This document shows, one piece after another, positions 16,225 to 23,700 of a stretch of 24,477 nucleotides of DNA (within the stretch, counting starts at the first letter, position 1; the number at the start of each line of letters is the position of its first letter). This stretch comes from SURF-24 sp964537965 (GTDB taxonomy: Bacteria > Bacteroidota > Ignavibacteria > Ignavibacteriales > SURF-24), in contig CAZIDB010000053.1 of NCBI GenBank assembly GCA_964537965.1, forward strand, positions 1-24,477. The letters are read 5' to 3'. A program made the position numbers and the translations under genes. The notes beneath the pieces are model-generated. The model was not told the origin of the DNA. It saw only the letters and a list, made by a program, of their open reading frames with translations, and made no database searches.

Positions 16225-17334
16225 TTATTTAACTAAAGTCATCTTGCTTGTTGCATTCATTATCTTGCCGTCAATTCCCAAAGCTTTAATGTTATAAATA
16301 TACATTCCGCTTGTTAAATTGGCTGCATTAAAGTTTACGTTGTGTGTTCCTGCTGAATAATTTCCATCTGCTAATGTTGCTACAACTTGTCCAATCATAT
16401 TATAAACCTGCAAGCTAACTCTTGAATCAACCGGTAAAGCAAATTTAATTGATGTTGAAGGATTGAATGGATTTGGATAGTTCTGTTTCAAACTAAATAC
16501 TTCCGGTACATCATTCTTTGCTTCAATTACATTTGAATATTCAAATGTCCCGTCAAAATCAAGCTGTTTCAGTCTGTAATAGTACGTGTTTCCCTCTTTA
16601 ACATTTTTATCAACAAATGAGTAAACACTTACTGAGGTTGTTGTACCTTTTCCTTCTACAAAGGCAACTGTGCTAAAGGAAACTTTATCAGTACTTCTTT
16701 CAACTTCAAATCCTCTGTTGTTAACTTCCGTAGCAGTTTTCCAATCAAGTTTAACATTTCCTGCAATAACTTTTGCAATAAAGGAAGTTAATTCAACAGG
16801 AACATTGTTATGAATAAATTCAATATTATCAAAATAGTTCGTACTTCCGCCTGTTCTTGTTGAAGGGAAATCTGGAATCAGCGTTAACCTGTAAACTGTT
16901 TTTCCGATATCAGCGGAGTAATCAAATGTTAGTTTCTCCCATTGATTAACAACAGTGTTGGGAACATTAACATCATGATTTCCGCCTTCTGTAAATTCAA
17001 GCTTAAGATTGAAATTGGAAATTACATCTTTATAAACCATTACCGTCGGCATACTGTTATCCGCAGTAAGTTTGAAATCGACTATGTCATCGGTAAAAAA
17101 TCCGGACCATGGATCTCCATCGGAACGGACAATGTACTTTCCAACTCCGCTAGATGTGTTAATTCCTGTAGCAGAAGGATTTGTAACCACTGCGTAATCG
17201 GTTGAATCCTGGCTTGGACCGTTAGCAAAAACAGTCCAGTGCCAATCCTGTCCGTAGGTTTCAAAATCAATTGTTGTTTGCCCTAAAATACCAACTGAGA
17301 AGAGGAACAAAGAAAGTATCAATAATCGCTTCAT
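16225..17334 (-). CDS. T9SS cargo protein with an N-terminal binding-type beta domain (copy A)
   Basis: 369 residues. Signal peptide at 1-18 (MKRLLILSLFLFSVGILG). N-terminal beta-sandwich-like domain at about 20-176 (TIDFETYGQDWHWTVF to NYFDNIEFIHN), like carbohydrate-binding modules in layout, though no family is assigned. A fibronectin-like linker at about 180-275 (VELTSFIAKVIAGNVKLDWKTA, YYYRLKQLDFDGTFEYSNVI) follows. The type A sorting domain at 284-369 begins QNYPNPFNPSTSIKFALP and ends KMTLVK. It is likely exported and surface-anchored or released through T9SS. A strong AGGAGGT site precedes it. Residues 1-167 are encoded by DNA identical to copy B; the C-terminal half differs. Third in a tandem array. 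Confidence 0.9.
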   Translation of the reverse strand: MKRLLILSLFLFSVGILGQTTIDFETYGQDWHWTVFANGPSQDSTDYAVVTNPSATGINTSSGVGKYIVRSDGDPWSGFFTDDIVDFKLTADNSMPTVMVYKDVISNFNLKLEFTEGGNHDVNVPNTVVNQWEKLTFDYSADIGKTVYRLTLIPDFPSTRTGGSTNYFDNIEFIHNNVPVELTSFIAKVIAGNVKLDWKTATEVNNRGFEVERSTDKVSFSTVAFVEGKGTTTSVSVYSFVDKNVKEGNTYYYRLKQLDFDGTFEYSNVIEAKNDVPEVFSLKQNYPNPFNPSTSIKFALPVDSRVSLQVYNMIGQVVATLADGNYSAGTHNVNFNAANLTSGMYIYNIKALGIDGKIMNATSKMTLVK

Positions 17335-17409
17335 ACTGACCTCCTTTAATTAATGAATGTGGTGTAATTTAAGAAAAATTCCTGTAAGAAAATTTTATTT
17401 CTGATTTGT

Positions 17410-17436
17410 AAGTTTGTTAACAGAATAAGCAAACTT
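17410..17436. promoter_or_regulatory. Dyad upstream of cargo gene A (repeated upstream of gene B at 18772-18798)
   Basis: AAGTTTG (17410-17416) and CAAACTT (17430-17436) are reverse complements separated by 13 bases, about 75-100 bases before the gene A start. The same dyad lies before gene B because the region is duplicated. It may be an operator or part of a leader hairpin. No promoter consensus was placed with confidence. Confidence 0.25.
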
Positions 17437-17485
17437 GTTAAGAACTAATCCAAGATGAAATCATTCATATTGAATATATAAATCA

Positions 17486-17524
17486 TGAAAAACCCTGAGA
17501 GTTTTACTCAAACCCTCAAGGTTT
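17486..17524 (-). terminator. Hairpin terminator after cargo gene B
   Basis: The arms AAACCCTGAGAGTTT (17490-17504) and AAACCCTCAAGGTTT (17510-17524) pair along 15 positions, two of them G-U in the minus-strand RNA, with a five-base loop. The minus-strand RNA continues UUUUUC. The arm resembles that of the hairpin at 16182-16214, and the surrounding sequence aligns with the region after gene A. Confidence 0.75.
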
Positions 17525-17548
17525 ATTGAAAGATTATTTAACCAGTGT

Positions 17549-17601
17549 CCCCGATAATTATCGGGATTTCAGATGAAGTGACAGGATCACTTCATCATCA
17601 A
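17549..17601. repeat. 53-bp palindrome-rich insertion at the 3' end of cargo gene B
   Basis: Compared with the end of gene A (ATG ACT TTA GTT AAA TAA), gene B reads ATG, then 53 extra bases, then ACA CTG GTT AAA TAA at 17534-17548. The extra stretch holds a perfect 16-base palindrome CCCGATAATTATCGGG (17550-17565) and a ten-base-stem hairpin GATGAAGTGA/TCACTTCATC (17572-17581 and 17587-17596). It supplies the present end LMMK and the TGA stop at 17587-17589. Confidence 0.7.
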
Positions 17602-18696
17602 CATCTTCTTAGTTGCGTTCATTACCTTGCCGTCTATTCCCAATGCTTTGATGTTGTATATGTACATTCCGCTTGTTAATCCGGATGCATCAAAGTTTAC
17701 ATTGTGTGTGCCGGCCGAGTAATTTCCGTCTGCCAATGTTGCTACTACCTGTCCTATCATATTATATACCTGTAAGGTAACTCTTGAATCAACAGGTAAT
17801 CCAAATTTTATTGATGTTGACGGGTTGAACGGGTTTGGATAATTCTGTTTCAGGCTGAATACTTCTGGAACATCATTCTTTGCTTCTATTACATTTGAAT
17901 ATTCGTAGGTTCCGTCATAATCTATTTGTTTCAACCTGTAATAATATGTCTTTCCTTCGGCAATATTTTTATCCTGGTATGCATAACTGTTTGCCGAAGT
18001 TGTTGTTCCTTTTCCATCTACAAATGTAATTGTGCCGAATAAAACTTTGTCAACACTTCTTTCAACTTCAAAGCCCCTGTTGTTTACCTCTGTTGCTGTC
18101 TTCCATTCAAGTTTAACAACACCGGGAGCAACCTTTGCCGTAAACGATGTTAATTCAACAGGGACATTGTTGTGAATGAATTCAATATTATCGAAATAGT
18201 TCGTACTTCCGCCTGTTCTTGTTGAAGGGAAATCTGGAATCAGCGTTAACCTGTAAACTGTTTTTCCGATATCAGCGGAGTAATCAAATGTTAGTTTCTC
18301 CCATTGATTAACAACAGTGTTGGGAACATTAACATCATGATTTCCGCCTTCTGTAAATTCAAGCTTAAGATTGAAATTGGAAATTACATCTTTATAAACC
18401 ATTACCGTCGGCATACTGTTATCCGCAGTAAGTTTGAAATCGACTATGTCATCGGTAAAAAATCCGGACCATGGATCTCCATCGGAACGGACAATGTACT
18501 TTCCAACTCCGCTAGATGTGTTAATTCCTGTAGCAGAAGGATTTGTAACCACTGCGTAATCGGTTGAATCCTGGCTTGGACCGTTAGCAAAAACAGTCCA
18601 GTGCCAATCCTGTCCGTAGGTTTCAAAATCAATTGTTGTTTGCCCTAAAATACCAACTGAGAAGAGGAACAAAGAAAGTATCAATAATCGCTTCAT
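17587..18696 (-). CDS. T9SS cargo protein, chimera of copies A and C (copy B)
   Basis: 369 residues. The first 167 codons, the ribosome site and the upstream region are base-identical to copy A. The last 146 codons or so, including the whole sorting domain that ends KKMLMMK, are base-identical to copy C. In between, 18025-18193 is unique to this gene and differs from both (for example AKVAPGVVKLEWKTATEVNNRGFEVERSVDKVLFGTITFVDG). Domain layout is as in copy A: signal peptide, beta-sandwich-like domain, fibronectin-like linker, type A sorting domain. The stop codon lies inside a palindromic insertion, just before a relic of an older ending. The perfect flanking repeats mean its copy number should be treated with care. 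Confidence 0.88.
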   Translation of the reverse strand: MKRLLILSLFLFSVGILGQTTIDFETYGQDWHWTVFANGPSQDSTDYAVVTNPSATGINTSSGVGKYIVRSDGDPWSGFFTDDIVDFKLTADNSMPTVMVYKDVISNFNLKLEFTEGGNHDVNVPNTVVNQWEKLTFDYSADIGKTVYRLTLIPDFPSTRTGGSTNYFDNIEFIHNNVPVELTSFTAKVAPGVVKLEWKTATEVNNRGFEVERSVDKVLFGTITFVDGKGTTTSANSYAYQDKNIAEGKTYYYRLKQIDYDGTYEYSNVIEAKNDVPEVFSLKQNYPNPFNPSTSIKFGLPVDSRVTLQVYNMIGQVVATLADGNYSAGTHNVNFDASGLTSGMYIYNIKALGIDGKVMNATKKMLMMK

Positions 18697-18847
18697 ACTG
18701 ACCTCCTTTAATTAATGAATGTGGTGTAATTTAAGAAAAATTCCTGTAAGAAAATTTTATTTCTGATTTGTAAGTTTGTTAACAGAATAAGCAAACTTGT
18801 TAAGAACTAATCCAAGATGAAATCATTCATATTGAATATATAAATCA

Positions 18848-18886
18848 TGAAAAACCCTGAGAGTTTTACTCAAACCCTCAAGGTTT
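18848..18886 (-). terminator. Hairpin terminator after cargo gene C
   Basis: Exact duplicate of the terminator at 17486-17524, inside the right copy of the direct repeat. The arms begin AAACCCTGAGAG and end CCTCAAGGTTT on the plus strand, with the U-run in the minus-strand RNA. Confidence 0.75.
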
Positions 18887-18910
18887 ATTGAAAGATTATT
18901 TAACCAGTGT

Positions 18911-18963
18911 CCCCGATAATTATCGGGATTTCAGATGAAGTGACAGGATCACTTCATCATCAA
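18911..18963. repeat. 53-bp palindrome-rich insertion at the 3' end of cargo gene C
   Basis: Duplicate of 17549-17601: palindrome CCCGATAATTATCGGG at 18912-18927, and hairpin arms at 18934-18943 and 18949-18958. It contains the stop codon of gene C. The relic coding end ACACTGGTTAAATAA lies beyond it at 18896-18910 on the minus strand. Confidence 0.7.
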
Positions 18964-20268
18964 CATCTTCTTAGTTGCGTTCATTACCTTGCCGTCTATT
19001 CCCAATGCTTTGATGTTGTATATGTACATTCCGCTTGTTAATCCGGATGCATCAAAGTTTACATTGTGTGTGCCGGCCGAGTAATTTCCGTCTGCCAATG
19101 TTGCTACTACCTGTCCTATCATATTATATACCTGTAAGGTAACTCTTGAATCAACAGGTAATCCAAATTTTATTGATGTTGACGGGTTGAACGGGTTTGG
19201 ATAATTCTGTTTCAGGCTGAATACTTCTGGAACATCATTCTTTGCTTCTATTACATTTGAATATTCGTAGGTTCCGTCATAATCTATTTGTTTCAACCTG
19301 TAATAATATGTCTTTCCTTCGGCAATATTTTTATCCTGGTATGCATAACTGTTTGCCGAAGTTGTTGTTCCTTTTCCATCTACAAAAGCTATTGAGTTAA
19401 AGGAAATTTTATCTAAGCTTCTTTCAACTTCAAAACCTTTATTGTTAGTTTCGGTAGCAGTCTTCCATTCAAGGTTAACTTTTCCGGAGACTAATTTTGC
19501 AGTAAAGGAAGTTAATTCAACCGGAACGTTTGTTTCAACAAAGTTCAAAGTTCTCCATGTTCCGCCCCATTCGCTTCCCCACCATTGTTTGTAATAATTC
19601 CCGTTAGTACCCCATGGGCTTCCGGGAACACTATAATGGTCAGGATCAAAAATAACAATGGCTACCTGTAGAGGGGGAGTCAATCCGGTTATCTGAGATA
19701 AATGGAGAACTGCTTCTGCAGTATATCCACCATCAACATCTGAAGAATCGAAAATAGTACCAGTAACAACGCCTGCACCTTCATATGAACCTGCAGGAGC
19801 AGCAGCACCACCGCCGGTTTCAACACCAATCTTATAACCAGGACCATCATTTACGATGTAGAGTTTAAGTTCTGTAGTAGCAGAACCATTCTTAATCATC
19901 ATAAACATTCCATCACCTTCCCAATCAAACTTGCATACCTGCTGGTCATTTGATTGTAAGGAAATGTAAAGATCCGTTCCTTTGTGAAGAAAACGTACAT
20001 TAGTAGTTGAGAGATCACGGTAGTTACCTTTAACTACAGCGCCGGCAGTAGGTGTATTAGCATATCCGGCCGGAACACCGTCTTTCTGGAATGCAATGTA
20101 ATTCATTGGCAGGAACCAACTGCTTTCAAGAACACCATCAACTGTTATTGATGGGACAGCAAGAACATCAATTGATAAAGGATCTGCAACAGCCTGTGCA
20201 TTTACAGGGGCAGCACTTACCAGCAAGAGAATAAATAAAACTGCTGATAATTTGTAAAGCGTCTTCAT
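18949..20268 (-). CDS. T9SS cargo protein with a CBM9/DOMON-like N-terminal domain (copy C)
   Basis: 439 residues. Signal peptide at 1-25 (MKTLYKLSAVLFILLLVSAAPVNAQ). N-terminal domain at about 30-245 of CBM9/DOMON type: ITVDGVLESSWFLP early, FLHKGTDLYISLQSND in the middle, then YTAEAVLHLSQITGL and VAIVIFDPDHY. This layout is typical of surface carbohydrate- or heme-binding modules, and carbohydrate fits the neighbours better. Then comes a fibronectin-like linker (VELTSFTAKLVSGKVNLEWKTA) and a type A sorting domain from QNYPNPFNPSTSIKFGLP to KKMLMMK. A strong AGGAGG site precedes the start. The N-terminal half is unrelated to copies A and B, while the C-terminal part is base-identical to B. 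First of the three tandem cargo genes. Confidence 0.9.
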   Translation of the reverse strand: MKTLYKLSAVLFILLLVSAAPVNAQAVADPLSIDVLAVPSITVDGVLESSWFLPMNYIAFQKDGVPAGYANTPTAGAVVKGNYRDLSTTNVRFLHKGTDLYISLQSNDQQVCKFDWEGDGMFMMIKNGSATTELKLYIVNDGPGYKIGVETGGGAAAPAGSYEGAGVVTGTIFDSSDVDGGYTAEAVLHLSQITGLTPPLQVAIVIFDPDHYSVPGSPWGTNGNYYKQWWGSEWGGTWRTLNFVETNVPVELTSFTAKLVSGKVNLEWKTATETNNKGFEVERSLDKISFNSIAFVDGKGTTTSANSYAYQDKNIAEGKTYYYRLKQIDYDGTYEYSNVIEAKNDVPEVFSLKQNYPNPFNPSTSIKFGLPVDSRVTLQVYNMIGQVVATLADGNYSAGTHNVNFDASGLTSGMYIYNIKALGIDGKVMNATKKMLMMK

Positions 20269-20449
20269 AGAACCTCCTAAGTTTAGTTAATAAGTTATTT
20301 TTAATTAGAACAATAATTGAGAATGAGTAAAACTTTTTCCTCTTCCTTAACAGATATCCGATATGCCAGATTATGTTTTATCGGTATAACCTGTTTTTAC
20401 TCTTATTTTTTTCTCTTCCATAAAAGATTAAGAGCAAAGGAACAACTCA

Positions 20450-23400
20450 TCATCTTTTTTCAAAATAAATTTCTATTGTTGCCGGAAATTCTGTTATTAC
20501 TATTTCATCCGGATTCTTTGTGTTCACCTCCTTTTGGTTCACAATTATTTTAGTTGAATTTTCTTTTGCCGGATTTATAAATTTTATTCCTCCCGCCGGT
20601 ATTCGTATTTCACCATTAATATTTACAATGTATTTACCTGCTTCCTTTTTTATTGAATAGTTCAACGGGCCATAATATGTCGGAAGATTTTTTATACTTA
20701 TTCCTTCAGGCGAATCAACCCACTCTTTATAAAGTCCCGCACCAACAACCAACGAGTTATCGAGTTCATCTTCATAAACAAAGAAAGAGCGGATTGAGTT
20801 AATGAAATCTGATCCGACCCATGTATGCGGCATATCGCCTATAAAGCGCGGCAAATTCTTATCTTTCCAAACAACCTCTGCCCAGTGATTCCATCCCCCG
20901 TTTTTTACTACCGGTCTTTGATCCGACAAGAAAAATTTTACAAGTTCATGTGCACGTTCAACCTGGTTAAGATAAATATATGAACCAATTACGCGGACCT
21001 CATAAGGTGTATAATTTGTCCAATCGTATAAAGGATCAAGTCTTTTCGTAAAGTTCTCATAATAAATATCAAAAGTATTCTGAAGATAAGGCTGAGGAAT
21101 ATTATGATATTCATTAACAGGGCTTAACGCAGTTGTAGTTGAAGTAGCATCAAAGTCGCCAAGTTCTGCACAACCAGGGATGTAACTAATCCTGTTATTC
21201 TTAATTGACTGTCTGATTGAATTATAAATATTTGTCTGGAACTCATCTCTCTGCTTAACAAACTTTTCTTCATAATCTTTTTTTCCAAGTATTTTAGCTA
21301 TCTCAACTGCGTCCTTCATTCCTTTTAAGCCGAAGAAATCATCCCAGTAAGAGTGCCGCGGATGATCCGAATAACCCTCGTGACTAATTGATTCAGGCAT
21401 TAAACCGTAAAGCGCTTTAAGAGAATCATTTCCGTTTTTATAATAATCTGTTTTTCTTTGACTGATTAGAGTATCCATATAATTCATTGCAGCTATTACA
21501 TTCACAAACCTGTCTTTAAGAAGCGAAGTATCCTTTGTGAAATTAAAGTACTGCATAAACGCTAAAACAAGTTGACCGTGGCTATCATTTTCGGGGACAG
21601 GATCAGGACCGCGTTTATCAACAACACAAGGAACTTTTCCGTTCGGGAATTGATAAGATGAATACCAGTTAATAAATTCTTTAACTTCGTCTGTAATTCC
21701 CATTTTAAGTAAAGCAGAAGAAGTAAGCGAACCGTCACGAATCCATGAACGCTCGTAAGATCTTGAGCCGGGCTGAATGCCTTTTCCATCCCTGTTGATT
21801 AATATGTACGCAAGATTAGATTTTATTGTGTTGACAATTTTATCTGCTGATTGAGGTAAATTGAATTCAACATTGTTAAGCTTTTCTTTCCAGTATTTTT
21901 TAGTTAATTCCAGTTGTTCAGTAATATATCTCTTTCCAGATGCTATATTGTTAAATTGTTTAATGGTTGAATTGTTGTAAAAAGGAACAGCAACATAAAA
22001 TTCTTTTTCTTCACCCGCGTTCAATTCATATTGATATGATAAAGCACCGGAAGCATAACCAAAATTATCAATGACTTTTTTGTTTGTTGGCAAGATTCCT
22101 TTATTCAAATATTCAGTTATATCTCCCTCGTCAAACTCAGCCGCACCAAAAGTATCCGGTTTAGTTAACGGAATAATTTTTTTCTTACCGTTAACAATAA
22201 TTTTCTTCCCGGTATAGTCTATCGAGTTTATCTTTGCTGTACCTCCTGGATTATTCAGGAACTGCCAGGGCGGGTTAACCTGGAAAGGACGAATTGCAAG
22301 GAAAAATTTACCCTTCTGAAATTCATTACTGCAATTTCTGATTTTATAAGTAAGATAAAATACCGAACTTCCGGCTTTACCGGATGCAAAAATTTTTGTC
22401 GTGAGATTTAATTGATCAGTATTCCACTCAACAACCGGGATTGGTAAATACCCATCTTCAAGCTTCTGTTCAGTCTTTACATTATTCCAGGTTAGTAACT
22501 TATCATTGTTAAAAATGAATGGCTCAACCGAGAAATTTCTTTTATCTGTTTCAACCATTCCCTCTTCATTTATCAAAGCTTCCTTCTCATCCCCGCTAAC
22601 GCCTGTAATAGTCCAATAAGATTGCTCGTTATAATTGTATTTGGGGAAATACCCGCGTGGTTTATCTTTCGCTATCTCATTAAAAAACTTTTCCGGACTT
22701 TCGGAGAATTCAAATCCTTTAACTTTAATATCCTTTACTATATAGCCATTTTTATTGCTGCATTTTGTTAAGAGGAGCTTAATAAATTTCGATTCCAGAT
22801 CTTTAAGGTAGATATATTGTCTTCCACCTTTTCCATTCTTAACTGAATAAACAGTTTCCCAGTTCTTTCCATCATTTGAAATCTGCACCTGGTATTTCTC
22901 GGCATAATCTTTTTCATCCCAGTCAATAACAAGTCCGCCGAACTCCCTGTATTTCTTCAGATCAATTTCGATAAATTGCTTTTCGTGTTTAGAGCTTTTC
23001 CAAACTGAATTTAAATTTCCATCTCCAAGGTTTGTAAATAAAGGATGGCTTGAGGAAGCCGAGAAATATGGTTCGGGAAATTCTTTTGATATTTCATCTA
23101 ATTCTTCGAAATGGAAATCATCAAGATAGTATGAGCCTTTGCCTCCGTTTGCAGATGAAATAAAGAATTCAATCTTGTCAAATTCTTTTAATGATTTATC
23201 CTCAATTGGTCCCCAGGCAAAACTTATATGTCGTTTCTTAATTACAACTTTCTGCCAGTTACCAGGAAATTCATAACTTCTTTGAATAAGCCACCAGACG
23301 TTTAAACCGCTTTTATCTACAAGCTTAAATTCAAGATTGTTGGCCGGACCATCACCTTTAATATAAAATGAGAACTGGAAATTATGCGGCAGTTTCATGG

Positions 23401-23623
23401 GCATCTCTTTCTGAATGCCGCAGTAGCCTGAACCAGAAATAAAATTATAATTAATCTTTATCGCTTTTCCGGTTCTTCCCTGTACAAGTGAAGTTTTTAT
23501 ATCAACCTGGTCAGATGCAACTTTCTTCCAGCCTGAAACAGATTCAAAATCGTCAAGCACTTCAGATTGTGCAAGAATGCAATTCAGCAGAACAATGAAA
23601 TATGTAAATAATGCTTTGTACAT
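20450..23623 (-). CDS. Exported multidomain protein: CBM, discoidin and (alpha/alpha)6 glycosidase-like domain
   Basis: 1057 residues. Signal peptide at about 1-18 (MYKALFTYFIVLLNCILA). First module at 21-175 is a CBM-like jelly roll (VLDDFESVSGWKKV to SYYLDDFHFEEL). Second, at about 185-305, is an F5/8-type discoidin/CBM32-like domain (FIEIDLKKYREFGGLVIDW, KYQVQISNDGKNWETVY). Residues 330-615 look like a beta-rich linker domain, and 590-960 like an (alpha/alpha)6 toroid with YERSWIRDGSLTSSALLKMG at 623-642, NDSHGQLVLAFMQYF, HSYWDDFFGLKGMKDAVEIAK at 757-777 and GGWNHWAEVVW at 909-919. A beta tail ends at EIYFEKR with no sorting domain. It is probably a periplasmic or cell-surface glycoside hydrolase; catalytic residues and substrate are not assigned. 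It lies 77 bases after the GH144-like gene. Confidence 0.82.
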   Translation of the reverse strand: MYKALFTYFIVLLNCILAQSEVLDDFESVSGWKKVASDQVDIKTSLVQGRTGKAIKINYNFISGSGYCGIQKEMPMKLPHNFQFSFYIKGDGPANNLEFKLVDKSGLNVWWLIQRSYEFPGNWQKVVIKKRHISFAWGPIEDKSLKEFDKIEFFISSANGGKGSYYLDDFHFEELDEISKEFPEPYFSASSSHPLFTNLGDGNLNSVWKSSKHEKQFIEIDLKKYREFGGLVIDWDEKDYAEKYQVQISNDGKNWETVYSVKNGKGGRQYIYLKDLESKFIKLLLTKCSNKNGYIVKDIKVKGFEFSESPEKFFNEIAKDKPRGYFPKYNYNEQSYWTITGVSGDEKEALINEEGMVETDKRNFSVEPFIFNNDKLLTWNNVKTEQKLEDGYLPIPVVEWNTDQLNLTTKIFASGKAGSSVFYLTYKIRNCSNEFQKGKFFLAIRPFQVNPPWQFLNNPGGTAKINSIDYTGKKIIVNGKKKIIPLTKPDTFGAAEFDEGDITEYLNKGILPTNKKVIDNFGYASGALSYQYELNAGEEKEFYVAVPFYNNSTIKQFNNIASGKRYITEQLELTKKYWKEKLNNVEFNLPQSADKIVNTIKSNLAYILINRDGKGIQPGSRSYERSWIRDGSLTSSALLKMGITDEVKEFINWYSSYQFPNGKVPCVVDKRGPDPVPENDSHGQLVLAFMQYFNFTKDTSLLKDRFVNVIAAMNYMDTLISQRKTDYYKNGNDSLKALYGLMPESISHEGYSDHPRHSYWDDFFGLKGMKDAVEIAKILGKKDYEEKFVKQRDEFQTNIYNSIRQSIKNNRISYIPGCAELGDFDATSTTTALSPVNEYHNIPQPYLQNTFDIYYENFTKRLDPLYDWTNYTPYEVRVIGSYIYLNQVERAHELVKFFLSDQRPVVKNGGWNHWAEVVWKDKNLPRFIGDMPHTWVGSDFINSIRSFFVYEDELDNSLVVGAGLYKEWVDSPEGISIKNLPTYYGPLNYSIKKEAGKYIVNINGEIRIPAGGIKFINPAKENSTKIIVNQKEVNTKNPDEIVITEFPATIEIYFEKR

Positions 23624-23640
23624 AATCCTCTTTAATTGAA

Positions 23641-23700
23641 CACTGATCGTTATGATCTTTCTGATCTGCGCTGATCATATTAATCATAAAAATCTGTGCG
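23641..23700. repeat. Intergenic spacer with TGATC repeated about every nine bases
   Basis: TGATC occurs at 23644, 23653, 23662 and 23672, followed by ATCATAAAAATCTGTGCGC up to the stop codon of the GH144-like gene. It resembles the ATCTGYG/TGATC-type low-complexity spacers seen between genes in related bacteria (recollection). It lies between two genes that are probably co-transcribed. Confidence 0.45.

Larger units (their letters stand above)
16832..18024. repeat. 1193-bp perfect direct repeat, left copy (period 1362)
   Basis: Every base compared line by line from 16832 to 18024 equals the base 1362 positions further right (18194-19386). The left copy covers the first 167 codons of cargo gene A, the A/B intergenic region and the last part of gene B. 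The first flanking mismatches are at 16831 (A against G) and 18025 (T against A). No transposase or target-site signature was seen. Confidence 0.93.
18194..19386. repeat. 1193-bp perfect direct repeat, right copy (period 1362)
   Basis: Identical to 16832-18024. This copy covers the first 167 codons of cargo gene B, the B/C intergenic region and the last part of gene C. The spacer between the two copies, 18025-18193, is 169 bases. Confidence 0.93.

Noticed and set aside
18304..18567. Identical plus-strand frames opposite cargo genes A and B (also at 16942-17205)
   Set aside because: They are antisense shadows of the duplicated N-terminal domain; their identity follows from the DNA repeat, not from a gene.
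16832..19386. CRISPR array or insertion sequence as an explanation of the long repeat
   Set aside because: Only two copies of 1193 bases, made of host gene parts and intergenic DNA, with no transposase, terminal inverted repeats or short spacer-repeat pattern.
20317..20553. Plus-strand frame across the gap between cargo gene C and the 1057-residue gene
   Set aside because: Overlaps the end of the large gene on the other strand; no ribosome site or recognisable family.
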